Source: Mortierella alpina
Lineage: Eukaryota; Mortierellomycota; Mortierellomycetes; Mortierellales; Mortierellaceae
Assembly (NCBI GenBank): GCA_029449245.1
Contig: JANATF010000005.1
Span: 806,001-870,000 of the forward strand
Length of the DNA stretch: 64,000 bases
Direction: 5' to 3'
The position numbers were made by a program, and so were the translations under genes. Within the stretch, counting starts at the first letter, position 1. Each line of letters opens with the position of its first letter. The notes beneath the pieces were generated by a model. The model was not told where the DNA came from, did not search any database, and was given only the letters and a program-made list of their open reading frames with translations. Shown one piece after another: positions 35,863 through 48,723 of this stretch.

Positions 35863-36494
35863 TAATACCCAGTGTTCTTTATTTAGAAAGATACCTTTCT
35901 TTCGTATCAACCATTCTCTTTACCAATTGAGAAACTGCACCCTTATCCGTTGCGTCTACGAAAGCATCGCACGCGCCTGGATATTTTTCCGTAACTTTTT
36001 CATCGAACTAAAGCCTTATGAGATGTACTTTTCGCGCATCTGAGACGTAGCATTGCGGATAGTTTCGTTACGTGGTAGTACTATCGCAAGAGTTGGTTTA
36101 AGGATGGAGGACAACGGCCTTCCTTTACGAACATGTCGTTTGTCGGTAAATCTTTGTCAGCAGATCCTTTGGCGGTTGTAATCTTGCGAGCTGTATATAC
36201 CCTTTTATCTCTTTCTTGGCAAAATCATTTCCAAAGGTCTTCGGGCCATTACTCCTCAGTCGCTTCTGTCTTCATGCATCCCGAGGAACAATATGCATGT
36301 TCTTTCTCCAGAAAGCACTACCTTCCTTTTCCCCTTCCCCCTTCCCCCCTCCCCTTCACTCCTGACTTCCTCTATAAATCCTTGATCGTTTTGTAGTCTC
36401 TCACCCATTCGTTCCAAGCGCACTCTTTTCTGCACCGAATCTGCGGTCTGATGTACTTGTTATCAATTATTCCTTCAGCTTTTTTCCTTTCCAG

Positions 36495-37105
36495 CTATAA
36501 GTATAAATACATTGAACGAGAAGTTCGACTCAGCTTGCTCAGACCTTGGCGGATCAAGAGAGGTGAATTTCGATAAACCTGGCATGTGCCAAGATCCAGG
36601 GCGTCTGCCATTTTATACCAACACGCCGTACATAATCAAAGGAGCAATAACCAACAAGTATTGGCACAACTATCTTGGCAACAATACTCCCATTGCCAGT
36701 CCTGAGGAGGCAAACCCTGAGGAGAGCGATCCACGTTCGAGAGTGGCCACGAGCCAGCTACTTGGTACTGATGTCAAGTCGGCCGTTGCCTTTGGGAGGT
36801 CACAAACCGAGGAAACCATGGTGCCTGAATTCATATTGCTTGGGTTACTCTCCGCCGACGATGTGACAAAAAACCCAACCAGATGGATCGGGATAAACTA
36901 CACCGATTTCGATGTACTAGAGTACAAATTCAAACGCCCGCCGAACTTGTTTTTTGAAGAAGCTTTGTCTCAAGGTCTGCCTACAATTTCAATTGAGGCG
37001 GTCGAAGGAGGAGCTTACATTTTTGCGGTGCAAGGAAACGTTGAGCCAGACCACTACATGCAGGACACGGAAAGCGGTACCTTCATCCTGGGAAGTGACA
37101 AGTAG
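36495..37105 (+). CDS. Hypothetical protein, 5' end unresolved
   Basis: About 200 codons open from an acceptor-like TTTCCTTTCCAG (36494) to a TAG at 37105. No ATG is suitably placed, so a short first exon is likely missing; an alternative ATG at 36450 is in a different frame. Composition is protein-like (FDKPGMCQDPGRLPFYTNTP, TRWIGINYTDFDVLEYKFKR, GGAYIFAVQGNVEPDHY). No transmembrane segment or family recognised; two cysteines near the start. A TATA-like TCTATAAATCC lies at 36371, so the gene start is probably between 36,400 and 36,495. Confidence 0.5.
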
Positions 37106-39495
37106 GCTGCTGCTAAATGGTTCGTAGAGCCAGACACCATATAATAAGAGTGTACAGAATTAGCGCGCCTACACACGACTTTCGACACACGCAAAAGCCC
37201 GATTTTCTGTATCTTCATGGGGAAAATATTACCGAAACCTAGTTCATAACATACTTCAAGAAACAAGTAACGAGACAAGAGGATCTTTATTCTGGCGGAG
37301 CCGGCTAGTCTGGACCGCGGCTGTTTGTTGCTTCAAGAATTCCGTCTGGATGGTTATGTGACCATTGTGATGGCTGATGCTGGAGGATCGTATCATAAGT
37401 ATCTTGTGCTATTGCTCCAACGCGGCCATAGATGAGAAACCAGAGGAGATCGACGTGCCCATGTAAATCCTCGATCGTTCATATCCAACCCTGTCATTGT
37501 CGTCATAGATTGAATGAATGGCGCTGACGGATTTCCGTGTCTTGGTCCCATTTACATATGTGTTAAAGGTCTAAGTGTTGGACACCCATGACTGTTGCCC
37601 TTTACAATCCTCCTGCTGCGCTCCAGACCGAGTAGCGAATAAACATGCTGAGCAGGCCTGCGATATTAGCCATTTGATGGTGAGTGCAACAATAGCGTGC
37701 TGCATATGTTCGTCGTCTGAATTTTTTCCCGCCTCGGAGAGCGTGCCCGCCGATCCATGATCCGACCCCTGTACCTGCAGCTCCATACAGAAAATATTAG
37801 GATCATGCTTCCTTGTGGCCTTGTTCTCTGCGCACTCGAAATGACCTGGTTGTGATGGTGCTACATGCCTTTCTTCTGCTTCTGCTGTTTATGCCCGGCG
37901 CCTTGCTCCAGCTCCTTGTGCTGAGCTTTATACATTCATTTTTCACCACCCCTGGGTCCGTGCCAGCAAACACACACGGTCCAGCGTCGACTCTGGGCTT
38001 TTTTTTTTTTTGAGAATGCGTGCGGGTGTGTCGACGGCTTGAAAGCAAGAGGTGGCACCTGCCTTCTAATATCACTGCGATCAGTTCCCACTTGCTTCAT
38101 GTCATCTGTTAGGCTTCTGAAACGCCTTGGTGAATCGGAGAGTGACAAAGAGATGTTGCTTTTTATGTGCCGAGGTAGGACTCTTGTATAGACGTCCACC
38201 CACAGGATGACTTTACACTCAATGAACTTTGCTATATAGGGAAGTGGTCCCCGACTTAGAAGATACACTCTGTAGAACCTGGTAGGTCCCAATACGTTAT
38301 ACAGGTGAATTGGAGGAAGAGGTAAAAGGTCTTGCGCCATAGAAATGCCACCCGCCGATGACACCACCGTTCTATGTATAAGGTCGTGCTCTTCGCATCA
38401 AAGCACGGTACTAAAGGCAAGGCTCTTAATGAGGGCAAGAAAAGATCTTGGAGTGTGCTACAACAACAACATGGTACAGCGCCTGTCTCTATCACCTCCA
38501 CTCTTATCCGTTTAGCTCTTAGCTGAAAGGTCTGGGATACCCTGTAGTGGGTTCGCTACTACCCTACCTATTTAATACACTTTGACAAGGATGATAGATA
38601 GTTCACTGTATATGGTAGAGACGCTTTGATCGTTCAACAAGAGGACATAATGCCATCCAGGTTATGAATGCTAACAAACCTACCCCAATCAAGTTTAGTC
38701 GCCGTGACCTCGCTCTGAAGGACAGCCAGACGACAAAAGATGAAATGGTCGCATAAATAGCGCGCACGTTATAAACTTGTTGAAAAACTGGTCGACAATT
38801 ATGGCTGCTGGCTATAGAGGTTAGAGGGAATAAGAGAGGAAGAAAGATTAGCTGCCCCCCAAACCGCTGGTTTTACCCCACAAGAGCACCATGCATGACC
38901 CCAGAGTCAAGCTGAGCCGACCTTCACACCACTGAAGGATGATACTGAGTGTCACCGACGCGCCTGCAAAAGAAAAACACGCGCCAGATATACAAAACTT
39001 TGTTTTCTCTAATGCATGAATGCAGGCAGGTGGCAGATGAGCTCGATCATATACATATTTCCACTTTTTTGGGATGATGCCGCGCGGGTAATGGTCCGTG
39101 GGGCTCTGCCTCTATAGTGACCTCCCACTGTGGTGAGTGAGTGCTGCTCTCCTGCGTGTTCTACTGCTACTATTGTCATTGTGCAAAGGTTCGTGCACTC
39201 CCAATCAAAAACCTGTTGTGCATATTGGCCAACAGAAGACGCCAGAAGCGCTTGCCTGTCTCAGATCATCGCCCTGAATGGACCAAGGGGTTTCATAGCG
39301 ACCAATGCAATGCTTGTAAATGAAAACAAACTGCAATGACCTAGACCGAATCCTGCCCGGTGAAAACGTTTGGCAAAGAAAGCACCTCGCCATGTCTGCA
39401 AAGAGGAAAGAAGCAGGCAAGCTGCCCCAAGTGTGGAGTCGCAGCTCGCAGCGGAAAAAAAGCATCCTGCCACGCTTTGCCTCGGTCGACAGCCC
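37106..39495. other. Gene-less stretch upstream of hsp70
   Basis: No convincing gene on either strand. Short frames around 37,575-38,500 and 39,130-39,670 lack start context, splice support or recognisable domains. The end of this stretch is the Hsp70 promoter. Confidence 0.45.
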
Positions 39496-39513
39496 TTCCA
39501 GCATCTTCTCGAA
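39496..39513 (+). promoter_or_regulatory. Heat-shock element, four inverted pentamers
   Basis: TTCcaGCAtcTTCtcGAA: four alternating nTTCn/nGAAn units in exact 5-bp register with one mismatch (GCA for GAA). It lies 344 bp upstream of the Hsp70 ATG. Binding by trimeric HSF is established for this motif. Confidence 0.75.
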
Positions 39514-39613
39514 TTGGCTCACAACCACGACGAGGTGGGTGTGCCGTCACCACAGCTCACTGGAACCGACTCGAAAAAATTTCAGTGGAGATGGATATGA
39601 TGTCAATTCAATG

Positions 39614-39631
39614 GAAGGTTGTGGAAATTTT
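39614..39631 (+). promoter_or_regulatory. Second, weaker heat-shock element
   Basis: GAAggTTGtgGAAatTTT: four units in 5-bp register, two exact and two with one mismatch each. It lies 35 bp before the TATA box. Confidence 0.55.
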
Positions 39632-39665
39632 TTCTTGATCTGGAACGTGCACGAGCTGTACGCCC

Positions 39666-39678
39666 TATAAAAATAAAA
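39666..39678 (+). promoter_or_regulatory. TATA box of hsp70
   Basis: TATAAAAATAAAA, 174 bp before the start codon and directly downstream of the heat-shock elements. The following leader is rich in CACA and CTT repeats. Confidence 0.75.
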
Positions 39679-39839
39679 GGTCGGTGCGCAGTGACGGCGC
39701 TTCATTTACATTTTCTCTACTCCACACACACACACACCCTCACCTTCAACTACCTTCTTGACAACCACGCGCATCGTCTTCACTCCACACACACTCTACA
39801 CACACGCACACTTATCTTCTACACCACACAGCCTGAGCC

Positions 39840-42028
39840 ATGCCTGAGGGAAGAGGTGAGTTAGCATGTCCGGTCTTTGTCCTTTTTCCTTGTCCACCGT
39901 GGCCTGCATCGTCATCTCCATCATGGGGCGCTGTTCAGTATAAAAGCGCTTCCACATGGGGAAAGTGAAGGAGTGCCACATTCTCAGACTGTAGTGCTGC
40001 GGTGAACATGACGGCAAGCGATTATTTGTGTGCCGAGGCTTCTATTGCCTGTTTTCAACTATTCAGCCTCTAACCCACTCTTGCTATGGCCTGATAAATT
40101 CGATAGCTATCGGTATTGATCTTGGAACAACCTACTCGTGCGTCGCGATATGGCAGAATGACCGTGTCGAGATCATCGCCAACGACCAGGGAAACCGCAC
40201 CACGCCGTCATATGTCGCATTCACAGATTCAGAGCGTCTCATCGGAGATGCTGCCAAGAACCAAGCTGCCATGAACCCAGCCAGCACCGTGTTCGATGCC
40301 AAGCGCCTGATCGGCCGTCGGTTCGATGACGCGGTCGTGCAGGCCGATATGAAACACTGGCCCTTCAAGGTGATCGACAAGGGACACAAGCCCTATATCA
40401 TGGTCGAGTACAAGGGCGAAATGAAGGAGTTTAGCCCCGAGGAGATTTCATCCATGGTCCTGACCAAGATGCGCGAGACTGCGGAAGCCTACCTTGGCAC
40501 CACCGTCAACAATGCCGTCATCACGGTGCCTGCCTACTTCAACGACTCTCAGCGCCAGGCTACCAAGGACGCCGGTACGATCGCAGGCTTGAATGTTCTC
40601 CGTATCATCAACGAGCCCACTGCTGCCGCCATTGCCTATGGTTTGGACAGGAAGAAGGAGAAGGGTGAGAAGAACGTTCTCATCTTTGATCTTGGTGGCG
40701 GAACGTTTGACGTGTCCCTTTTGACCATCGAGGATGGCATCTTTGAGGTCAAGGCCACGGCCGGTGACACGCACTTGGGAGGCGAGGATTTCGACAACCG
40801 CCTCGTGAACCACTTTGTCCAAGAGTTCAAGCGCAAGCACAAGAAGGACCTCTCGTCTAACCCTCGAGCCCTCCGTCGTCTCCGCACAGCCTGCGAGCGT
40901 GCCAAGCGTTCGCTCTCATCGTCTACGCAGGCCTCGATTGAGATCGACTCGCTCTTTGAGGGTATCGATTTCTACAGCTCCTTGACACGCGCCCGTTTCG
41001 AGGAGCTGAACCAAGATCTCTTCCGCAGCACTATGGAGCCAGTCGAGCAAGTTCTTCGCGATTCCAAAATCGACAAGGGCTCTGTTCATGAAATCGTCCT
41101 CGTCGGAGGCTCCACACGTATCCCCAAGATCCAGAAGATGGTCTCTGACTTTTTCAACGGCAAGGAACCCAACAGGTCTATTAACCCCGATGAAGCCGTC
41201 GCCTACGGAGCAGCTGTCCAGGCCGCTATTTTGACGGGTGACACATCCGAGAAGACGCAGGACTTGCTTTTGCTGGATGTCGCGCCTTTGTCTCTCGGAA
41301 TCGAGACTGCTGGAGGTGTCATGACCCCCTTGATCAAGCGCAACACCACGGTCCCTACCAAGAAGTCTGAAACCTTTTCGACTTATGCCGATAACCAACC
41401 TGGCGTTTTGATTCAAGTCTACGAGGGTGAGCGAGCCCGCACCAAGGACAACAACCTTCTGGGCAAGTTTGAGCTCACTGGAATCCCGCCTGGCCCGCGA
41501 GGCGTGCCTCAGATCGACGTCACCTTTGACGTGGATGCCAACGGTATTTTGAACGTCTCTGCGGTCGAGAAGGCGACAGGCCGCGCCAACAAGATTACGA
41601 TCACCAACGATAAGGGTCGACTGTCCAAGGAGGAGATTGACCGCATGGTCAACGAAGCTGAGAAATACAAGGCTGAGGATGAGGCTTTGACGGCGCGCAT
41701 CCAGGCCAAGAACGGACTCGAATCGTTTGCATTCAACATCAAGAACTCCTTGGCTGATGAGAAGGTTGGCGGCAAGCTCGATGCCGCGGACAAGAAAAAG
41801 CTGGAGGATGCTTGCCAGGAGGTCATTTCCTGGCTGGATGGCAATCAGGAGGCCGAGAAGGAGGAGTTTGAGGCCAAGCAGAAGCATCTGGAGGAGATCT
41901 CGAACCCTATCATGATGAAGATCTATGGCAGCGGTGGCGCCCCGCCCATGCCCGGGGCAGGTGGTGGGGCACCTGGAGGCTTCCCTGGCGCAGGCAGCTC
42001 TGAGCCCACGATTGAGGAGGTCGATTAA
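39840..42028 (+). CDS. Cytosolic Hsp70 (Ssa/Hsc70 type)
   Basis: ATP-dependent chaperone for nascent and misfolded proteins. Two exons: a 16-nt first exon 39840-39855 (MPEGR) and 40107-42028; 645 residues. The junction reads [20 protein letters not shown]. Family signatures: [32 protein letters not shown], the interdomain linker [20 protein letters not shown], and a C-terminal Gly/Pro/Ala-rich lid tail ending EPTIEEVD. The EEVD marks the cytosolic/nuclear class that binds TPR co-chaperones; there is no signal peptide or HDEL. Codon use is strongly biased to C-ending codons, as expected for high expression. Two heat-shock elements and a TATA box precede it. The HSF gene is the next gene downstream on the same strand. 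Confidence 0.97.
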
Positions 42029-42674
42029 TCGGAGCCGCACGCCTCCCAGCACCCAGCGCTGCATCCCTCGCATAGCTCTCCCCATCGCACCGCCTGTAAA
42101 TAAAAAAGTTCCCTTTGCAAAAAATAATAAAACCTCTAGACCATGAGAATACATTGCGCTACATACGGTTACTGTATAGGCGTAGTCCAAGCAAGTCCCC
42201 AAAAACACATAAGCCACTCCCTTTTTTTTTTGCATATTGTCAGGAAGGGCCTCTTTTTTTTAATTGCTCTGCTCCTGCTCCAGCTCCCAGCTCACCATTC
42301 GACCGTTTCTGGAATTGAAGGATTCCGCCTCGACAGCCCTCGCACCGCAACACTCCCGTCTCCACTCCTATCCCTGCAGTCTGCACGCCCGCCTCTGTGT
42401 CCTCGCTACTCCGCTGCCCACCGCCCTGCCTCTTTGTCCTCCACACCAAGGCTCTCTTTGTCTCCCAGCTGTGTCTGTGGCCTGAACGTTGACCAGCGCC
42501 TCCAGCTGTGCCTCCCCTTTTGTTATCCAGCTCGTTTTGTATCCCTTGTTCACTCGTTCACGCTCAAAGGTGCCATTTCCACCCACAGGCACTTCACCTG
42601 CAGCTTTCGACGCTAATCGAGCCGACGACCTGCGCTCCTTGCTTCAGGCTCCATTGCTGTCCCTCCACCATCGC

Positions 42675-45358
42675 ATGCCACCTGCCAGCACCGCCCCAGA
42701 CAGGAATTCCTCAAGCAGTGCATTTTCCTTGATCAGTAACAGTCTTCACACAACACTGACTTTGCCAAACAACCCCGGACCTGGTATCAACAGCAACAAT
42801 AGCATCGAGAACAACAGCAACAACAGCAGTAACAGCAACAGCAGCAACAAGGTGAACAGCAATAAGACCGATAGCATCAAGACCAACAGCGTTATTCACC
42901 TCGGCGGGTCTGCTCTTTTACAGGCAACACACAACACTATGCCCAACGCCAACAACATGTTGGTCAACGGCAGAGGCGGCAGCGGCAGCGTCAGGTCAGG
43001 CGCTAGCAAACCCCCAGGGGGCTCTTCCTCGTCCGCATCACTACAGCAGCTCCCGCGGCCGTCAAGTACAGCACGAGGAAATGTGGCTGCATTCCTGACT
43101 AAACTCTACAAGTATGCGACATACCCACTCACTCACTCACTCTCGGTTTGATCGATGGGTCTTTTTGATACCTCGGCAGCTAACCCCGTCTGTCGCACGT
43201 CCTTGCGCCTTGATGTTGTAGCATGGTGGGCGATGAAGCCTCCAACAACTTGATCAAGTGGTCCGAAGACGGACAGTCATTCATTGGTAAGTCGTCGTCA
43301 CTCCTATCTCGCTGCCACCCCCTCACTGCAAGGAACACTTTGTACCGCCCAAGCCAAAGCAACAGTACTGCAGTGCGCTAACCATGAACCTATTGACCCC
43401 TGCCTCCCTCCGTCATGCTCGCGTGTCTGTGCGTATTCCCCCCATCCATTAGTGGTGAGGCATGTAGAGTTCGCAAAGGAAGTGCTGCCAAAGTTCTTCA
43501 AGCACAACAACTTTTCGTCTTTTGTCCGGCAGCTGAACATGTACGGATTTCACAAGGTGCCGCACCTCCAGCAGGGTGTGCTCCTTCCGGACGTGGACTC
43601 TGAAGAATGGGAATTCAGCAATCCGCATTTTCAGAAGAACCAGCCCGACCTCCTCTGTCTAGTGTCGCGCAAGAAAGCCTCGAATGGAAGCGAGGACAAG
43701 GACGCCTTGACCATGGACCTGGGACATATCCTGACAGAGGTCACGGCCATCAAGAAGCACCAGATCGCCATCTCGTCAGACCTGAAAAACATTGAGCGAG
43801 ACCACCAGTCTCTATGGCAAGAGTCGATCGCAGCCAGGGAACGGCATCAGCGGCAACAGGATACAATCGACAAGATTTTGCGATTCTTGGCGAGTGTATT
43901 TTCAGGAGAAAAGAAGCGTGCTATTGTTCCCAACAAGAAACCAAGGCTGACTATCACGGAAGGGGATGTCGAAGACGAATACGAGAATGAGCATAGTCAG
44001 GGCTCTGGTGGCGAGCATGAGGAGGAGGTCACAAAACTCTTGGGAAGCAAACGCAAGCGAGCCTCCATGGTGCAGTCAGAAGCGGACTACATACTGCCAG
44101 GAATGGAGTCTCAAGGATCTCCCAGCACAAAACCAACCTTCAACATTAGCGAGATGACGCCAGGTACAAAACTCAGTTTAACGCTCTATTCTTCCTTGCC
44201 TGATCATTATCATGTGTGTGTCGACTGACATTTCTATGCCTTTTACACTTGTGACTTTCTCTTAGCAACCTTGGCCCTCTTAGCCAACGCCAATCAGTCT
44301 GCTCAAACAAAGTCTGTACCTTCGTTCGTTACACCCACCTCAACTACCGCTGCTACGTCGAGTACGGCGACCTCTCAGGCTACACCGTTAGCATCCAATA
44401 GCAATGGCTATCCTATGGCCTCAACCTCCTCAGCAGCAGCAGCAGCATCCCTGCCCGACTATCTTGGCAACGCATTCCCAGGACTCAACTATTCGAACCT
44501 CCATATGCAACAGGGTCAGCAGCTACCGTTCAAACTGGACGCATCCAACCTCTCGATTCCAACAACACTTTTGCCGAACGCGATGATTAGTCCAGCGCAT
44601 CATGATATGCTTCGGTCAATATCCATGGCCAATGCTCAAGAGGCGAATCCAGCCCCTCTTCCGCCGTCCTTTGTCCAGACACCTGCAGGGGCCAATGTCG
44701 TCAAAGGCGTGGATCAGATAGCGAGAGAGATGGAACGATTGCAAAAGAGTATCGAAGCTTTGGAGGCTCATGGGCTGGATGTGAATGACTTTCACTTTGA
44801 CGAAAGTTATCTTGATCCAGCATCCTTTGGTAGGAAGTTGCTACCTCACATGAAACCAGGCGAGTCGCGCTTGTTGAATGTCAGGGTCTCGCTAACCAAA
44901 CGTGTTTTGTCGATACTACCCTAATAGATTCAAGTGGTTATCATCATCTCGGCAACATCAGCGAGAGCGGGATCCCATACCAGGATGATCCTTTGGGCTC
45001 TGAAAGCGACGCCATGACCGATTTGGTTCAACTCAACGCAGACCAAGATGATTTGAACATGGCCATGGATCACCAGCACATTTCCTCTGGACAGGGCACG
45101 CCCGTGATAACCACCCCCAGCGGAAATTCATCCTTGCCATCCACTCCTTACAACAGTACTATACCTTCCCAGGCCATGTCCTCCCCGACCGCCTCCTCCC
45201 CCGCGACGTCTACCTCTGTCTCCTCGCCCACGGTGGGTGCAACGCCGGTCTCGTCTACCGTCCCTGCAACCCCCAAAGGAACGCCTCCTGCGAATCCTAG
45301 GACACCGACCGTTGGGGAAGAATATCTGGAAGATCTTTTGGAACTTGACGCCACTTGA
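42675..45358 (+). CDS. HSF1: Heat shock transcription factor (HSF)
   Basis: Activator of heat-shock genes, trimerising in the nucleus. Five exons: 42675-43111, 43222-43286, 43453-44163, 44266-44829, 44928-45358; 735 residues, phases consistent. A Ser/Asn-rich N-terminal region precedes the HSF winged-helix domain (from about residue 135): FLTKLYNMVGDEASNNLIKW, FAKEVLPKFFKHNNFSSFVR with recognition helix SFVRQLNMYGFHKV, then EWEFSNPHFQKNQPDLL. Next is the heptad-repeat oligomerisation region (LTEVTAIKKHQIAISSDLKN) and a basic segment KKRAIVPNKKPR. The C-terminal half is Ser/Thr/Pro/Asn-rich with acidic hydrophobic patches (EEYLEDLLELDAT at the very end), as in activation domains. Intron 4 has a perfect GCTAAC branch site. 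A TTCtgGAA pair at 42307-42314 in its upstream region may give weak self-regulation. The ATG chosen is the first in frame. Confidence 0.93.
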
Positions 45359-45854
45359 GCTTTTTTTTTTTTAGTGTCAATGCCCTGCGACCTTGTCCAT
45401 AGCAAAGTGCGCATCCATACAATATTTTGCATACTCTGCCTTTCGCAAAGGTGTTTTTCGTGTTTTTATGATTCCCTATTATGTTTGTGACATATAACGC
45501 CGATGGTGTACCCATTGGGCAAAGTGCAATGAGCTTCGTACAAAGACGCCAAAGACGTTTGCGATAAGTTGTCAGAGACCCTTAATAGGCCGCATACGGC
45601 TCTCGACTTGGGATTAGATCCGGAATCTCTTCATCCCACACAGACACTCACACATATTCTCGCAATCTCTAGACTCGCCTGTAGCCAATCCACCCTGTGT
45701 CCATCGCGCCTTTCCCATCTCGCTTCCTCGCTGCCGGCAAACACTCGATTGTGGTTGTATTTCGTCTCCAGCACAGCCTTGCTTCGCCCCCGTTCCTCCC
45801 CGCCTTCCCTACACACGCACACAGTTCAAACAACTGTTAGACAACGAGAGCATC

Positions 45855-47562
45855 ATGGCACAGTTCATGTCGATGCAGTATGATTCAGACTCAGACTCGG
45901 CGGATGATCTTGACTTTGAGCCTGCCAGCGAGGCCAGCTCATGCTCAGGTAACATTCCTTTTGGCTCGCTCACCCCTTGCTCTGCTGCAAGCCGTATCCA
46001 CCCCTCCACCGCGTGGACTACGCGAAAGAGTGTCCTGTGCGACTGGCGCTCTTGCGTACGTTGAACCTTGCCGTATATGCTCTCTGCAGTTTAAATAACG
46101 TTGAAGGGTCACATCACAATCTCAACCGCCAACTACAGTACGACCGACCACGCGACAATGGGATCGCGCCCATTCTTTTTTTCGGCCGTGTTGGCTGCAC
46201 ACCCTCCAGCAGTGCCTACCCCTCCCTCTCCGCTCCATCCTCCTATTCTTATATTTGTTGTTGTTTTTTTACCCTTTCCTCCAGACGATGACAGTGGCTC
46301 GGATATGGGCGACGCTGTGAATGATGCGGGCTCTGTAGCAGGTCCAGCTGAACCAGGTGCAAATGTGCCTTCCAGACCCGTAAAGAAGGCAGCAGTACTA
46401 GCAGCAGCCAGTCTACATCTGGCGGCCAGTGAAGCTGAATTACAGCCGCCTGCATTATCAGAAAGCACAGTAGGCTCCGAGATACCGGGGATGGTCGATG
46501 GTGCAGCTCCTAGTGATGTAAGACACCCTAAAGTACTAGATGTTCTTGTCTACTGGATTTTTATTATTTTTTCGTTTTGAAGCCTTTCCCCAATAACATG
46601 TGTGTTTCGTGTTTTTGGGGGGCGAACCATGGCCGTGCACAGGCACCGGCGACAGAACCCGTCGTGGAAAAGAAGAAGAAGGGCCCAAAAAAGGGTACAA
46701 AGTACAAGAAGAGAACCCCTGCCACGCTTGATGCAGCAGGAGGCAAGGCTGCCAAGCCTATAAAGATGTCTAAAAAGGCTGCTGCTGCTGCCGCCGCCGC
46801 AGCCGAGGCCGAGGCCGCGCTCCGTGCGCAACAGCAGACGTTGAACATTGGTGGCCGTTTTGGCACTCGTGTTGATCTCGGTAAGTCCTCTTTCTTTGTT
46901 GCATGTGCAGGTTGAGATACATTGGCATTTGGCAAGACTCGACTTACCCTGGACAAATTTGTACAATTTGTACAATAGACCATCCTCTGGAAACCTTCAA
47001 ATGGCCCTACTCGCCGTTTACTTCAGACTTTATGAGTCAACACCGAGCTCGGGACAAGATGGCCTCAACACTACACCAGCAAGTGCAGGAAATTACATCA
47101 AGGAACGGACAGGCGTTGGATTATCTACAGGAACTGGATCACCAGCTTCAATTGAGTCGGCAGGATCTGAGGACGAGCCTGGACGAGATCCAGTTCCGGA
47201 AGAGTCAGCTACGGGATATGGGCCTGCTGGCAGTGGACATTGTCAGGAAGCTGTCATCCTCGTCCTCATCATCGTCCACATCGCCTAGGAGACTGTCGTA
47301 TTCGGCAGGGTCCGGTAATGAATCTGGTGTAGGGGAAGGATGCGAAGGAGGTTACGCGTCGTCGTGTCCGACAGCAGCTAGTCATCTGGATGGGGACCGA
47401 ATGGATGTGGATGAAGCAGAAGGACAGCAACCTCCACCTCCGCATCAGAGGCCACCATCATCACGGCAGCATAACTTGGAAGGCCTGAGTGAAGGCAATG
47501 TGCGCTCGTTCCTAGAAAAGATCCGCGAGCTGGAGCAAGCCCAGCGGCATATTGTTTTGTAA
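45855..47562 (+). CDS. Unknown nuclear-type protein with basic and coiled-coil regions
   Basis: Four exons: 45855-45948, 46285-46517, 46643-46880, 46979-47562; 382 residues. Acidic Ser/Asp N-terminus (MAQFMSMQYDSDSDSADDLD), then a Lys-rich basic segment (EKKKKGPKKGTKYKKR) with an alanine run [21 protein letters not shown] conserved-looking FGTRVDL, then DHPLETFKWPYSPFTSDF and a long coiled coil (LHQQVQEITSRNGQALDYLQ, LRTSLDEIQFRKSQLRDMGL) follow, with a Ser-rich and Pro-rich end. The basic cluster suggests a nuclear protein, possibly a subunit of a chromatin or transcription complex, but no family was recognised. Lies 500 bp downstream of HSF on the same strand and ends convergent with the dynein light chain gene. 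Confidence 0.7.
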
Positions 47563-47768
47563 GATGTATCAATAGAAACCCCCCGACAAGGGGGGAAAAA
47601 ACGAAAACGAGCCATCGGAGCAAATTACTGAAAGAGAAATGACTATTTTTGGAATGAACGGTCTCTTCTAGTCCATCCCATCGGGCACCTGTCAGGGAGG
47701 TGGTGATGGTTCTGTCTTTATTATATTTCGTGCCTATATACTTGGACACACACCAGCCCTCTTCTGCT

Positions 47769-48723
47769 ATTACACCGAGAGTCCAAATGCATAGACGAAT
47801 GCGATAAGACTCTTGTTCTCGAACCTGTACACTGCAGATCCTAAATATTGAATCATTGACACATCGACAGGTTGGTCACCTTTGCGTGAGTATCTCCCTC
47901 TGTCACTCCCCGTCAATAAGGTGGGATGGATGGGCGGGTGACGAAAAAAAAATAAGAAAAAAGAGATATCGGGAAGCTACCCTTCCTTACCATCTGATTC
48001 TGCATCCCAGAGACTTGTGGACGAGATATGGACACCTGCTCCAACAGATTCTAGGATCGTGCTCGTCACTGCGGTCAACAAGGTTCACCCGCAAGAATGA
48101 CAGTTCATGGAAAGATGTGTGAAATAAAAATGAAGTATGAATATCCGGTCTGGCAACTGGGACATTGGGCACTGGCGCTGGAGAGAAAGCACTGAGTTCT
48201 GGAGGTAATTACCGATGTATTTGAAAGTGCCTTTGAGTTGAGTGAGTCGAGCAATGGACTCTTGATAGATGGCTGCCTGCCATTCAGGGACCAGGTCCGC
48301 TCGGTAGACAGCATCCTTTAGGACCTTCTTAACAACCTGGTTTGAAGGCGAGGGAAAGAAAAAGAGGGCCGAGAGATATATGTCATTCATTGCCTGTTCT
48401 CGCAGAGAGGGAGATATTGTTCTGAGAGTATGGATCGGACGTTCAAGCCTACCTCCTCAAGGATCTGTGAAGCAGCCTTGATGTCGAACTTTGACTTCTA
48501 TAGGAGTCGGGAAAGGAGTAGGGGGGAGGCACGGATATTTGTACACAAGGACAAGAGTGAGAGAGTGAGAGAGCGTTTAGGTCGGGCGGTTGCACATGCA
48601 GGGTGGGTCAAGAAAACCCCCAAGAATGACATTATGAGATGAGATTATGAGATGGACGTGAAAGGCACAAAGGGCGAGATGGACCGTGATGGGTGTGCGT
48701 GGCCATACTTCATCGGGTGCCAT
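47769..48723 (-). CDS. Dynein light chain, Tctex type (DYNLT)
   Basis: Cargo-adaptor light chain of cytoplasmic dynein. Five small exons on the minus strand: 48723-48709, 48497-48453, 48336-48213, 48068-47991, 47839-47769; 110 residues, close to the usual 110-115. The assembled protein starts MAPDEKSKFDIKAASQILEE. It continues with VVKKVLKDAVYRADLVPEWQ, and FKYI joined across an intron to VTSTILESVGAGVHISSTSL, then WDAESDGSAVYRFENKSLIA and ends FVYAFGLSV. This matches the Tctex pattern FKY-IV...GAG-H...WD...DG...VRW-N..., including the C-terminal beta-strand. Every junction is GT-AG and in phase. The first coding exon is only 15 nt. Because of the exon sizes no single open frame reveals it. 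Confidence 0.92.

Noticed and set aside
40916-42235. 439-codon minus-strand frame opposite hsp70
   Set aside because: Antisense frame produced by C-ending codon bias of the Hsp70 gene; no domain or splice support.
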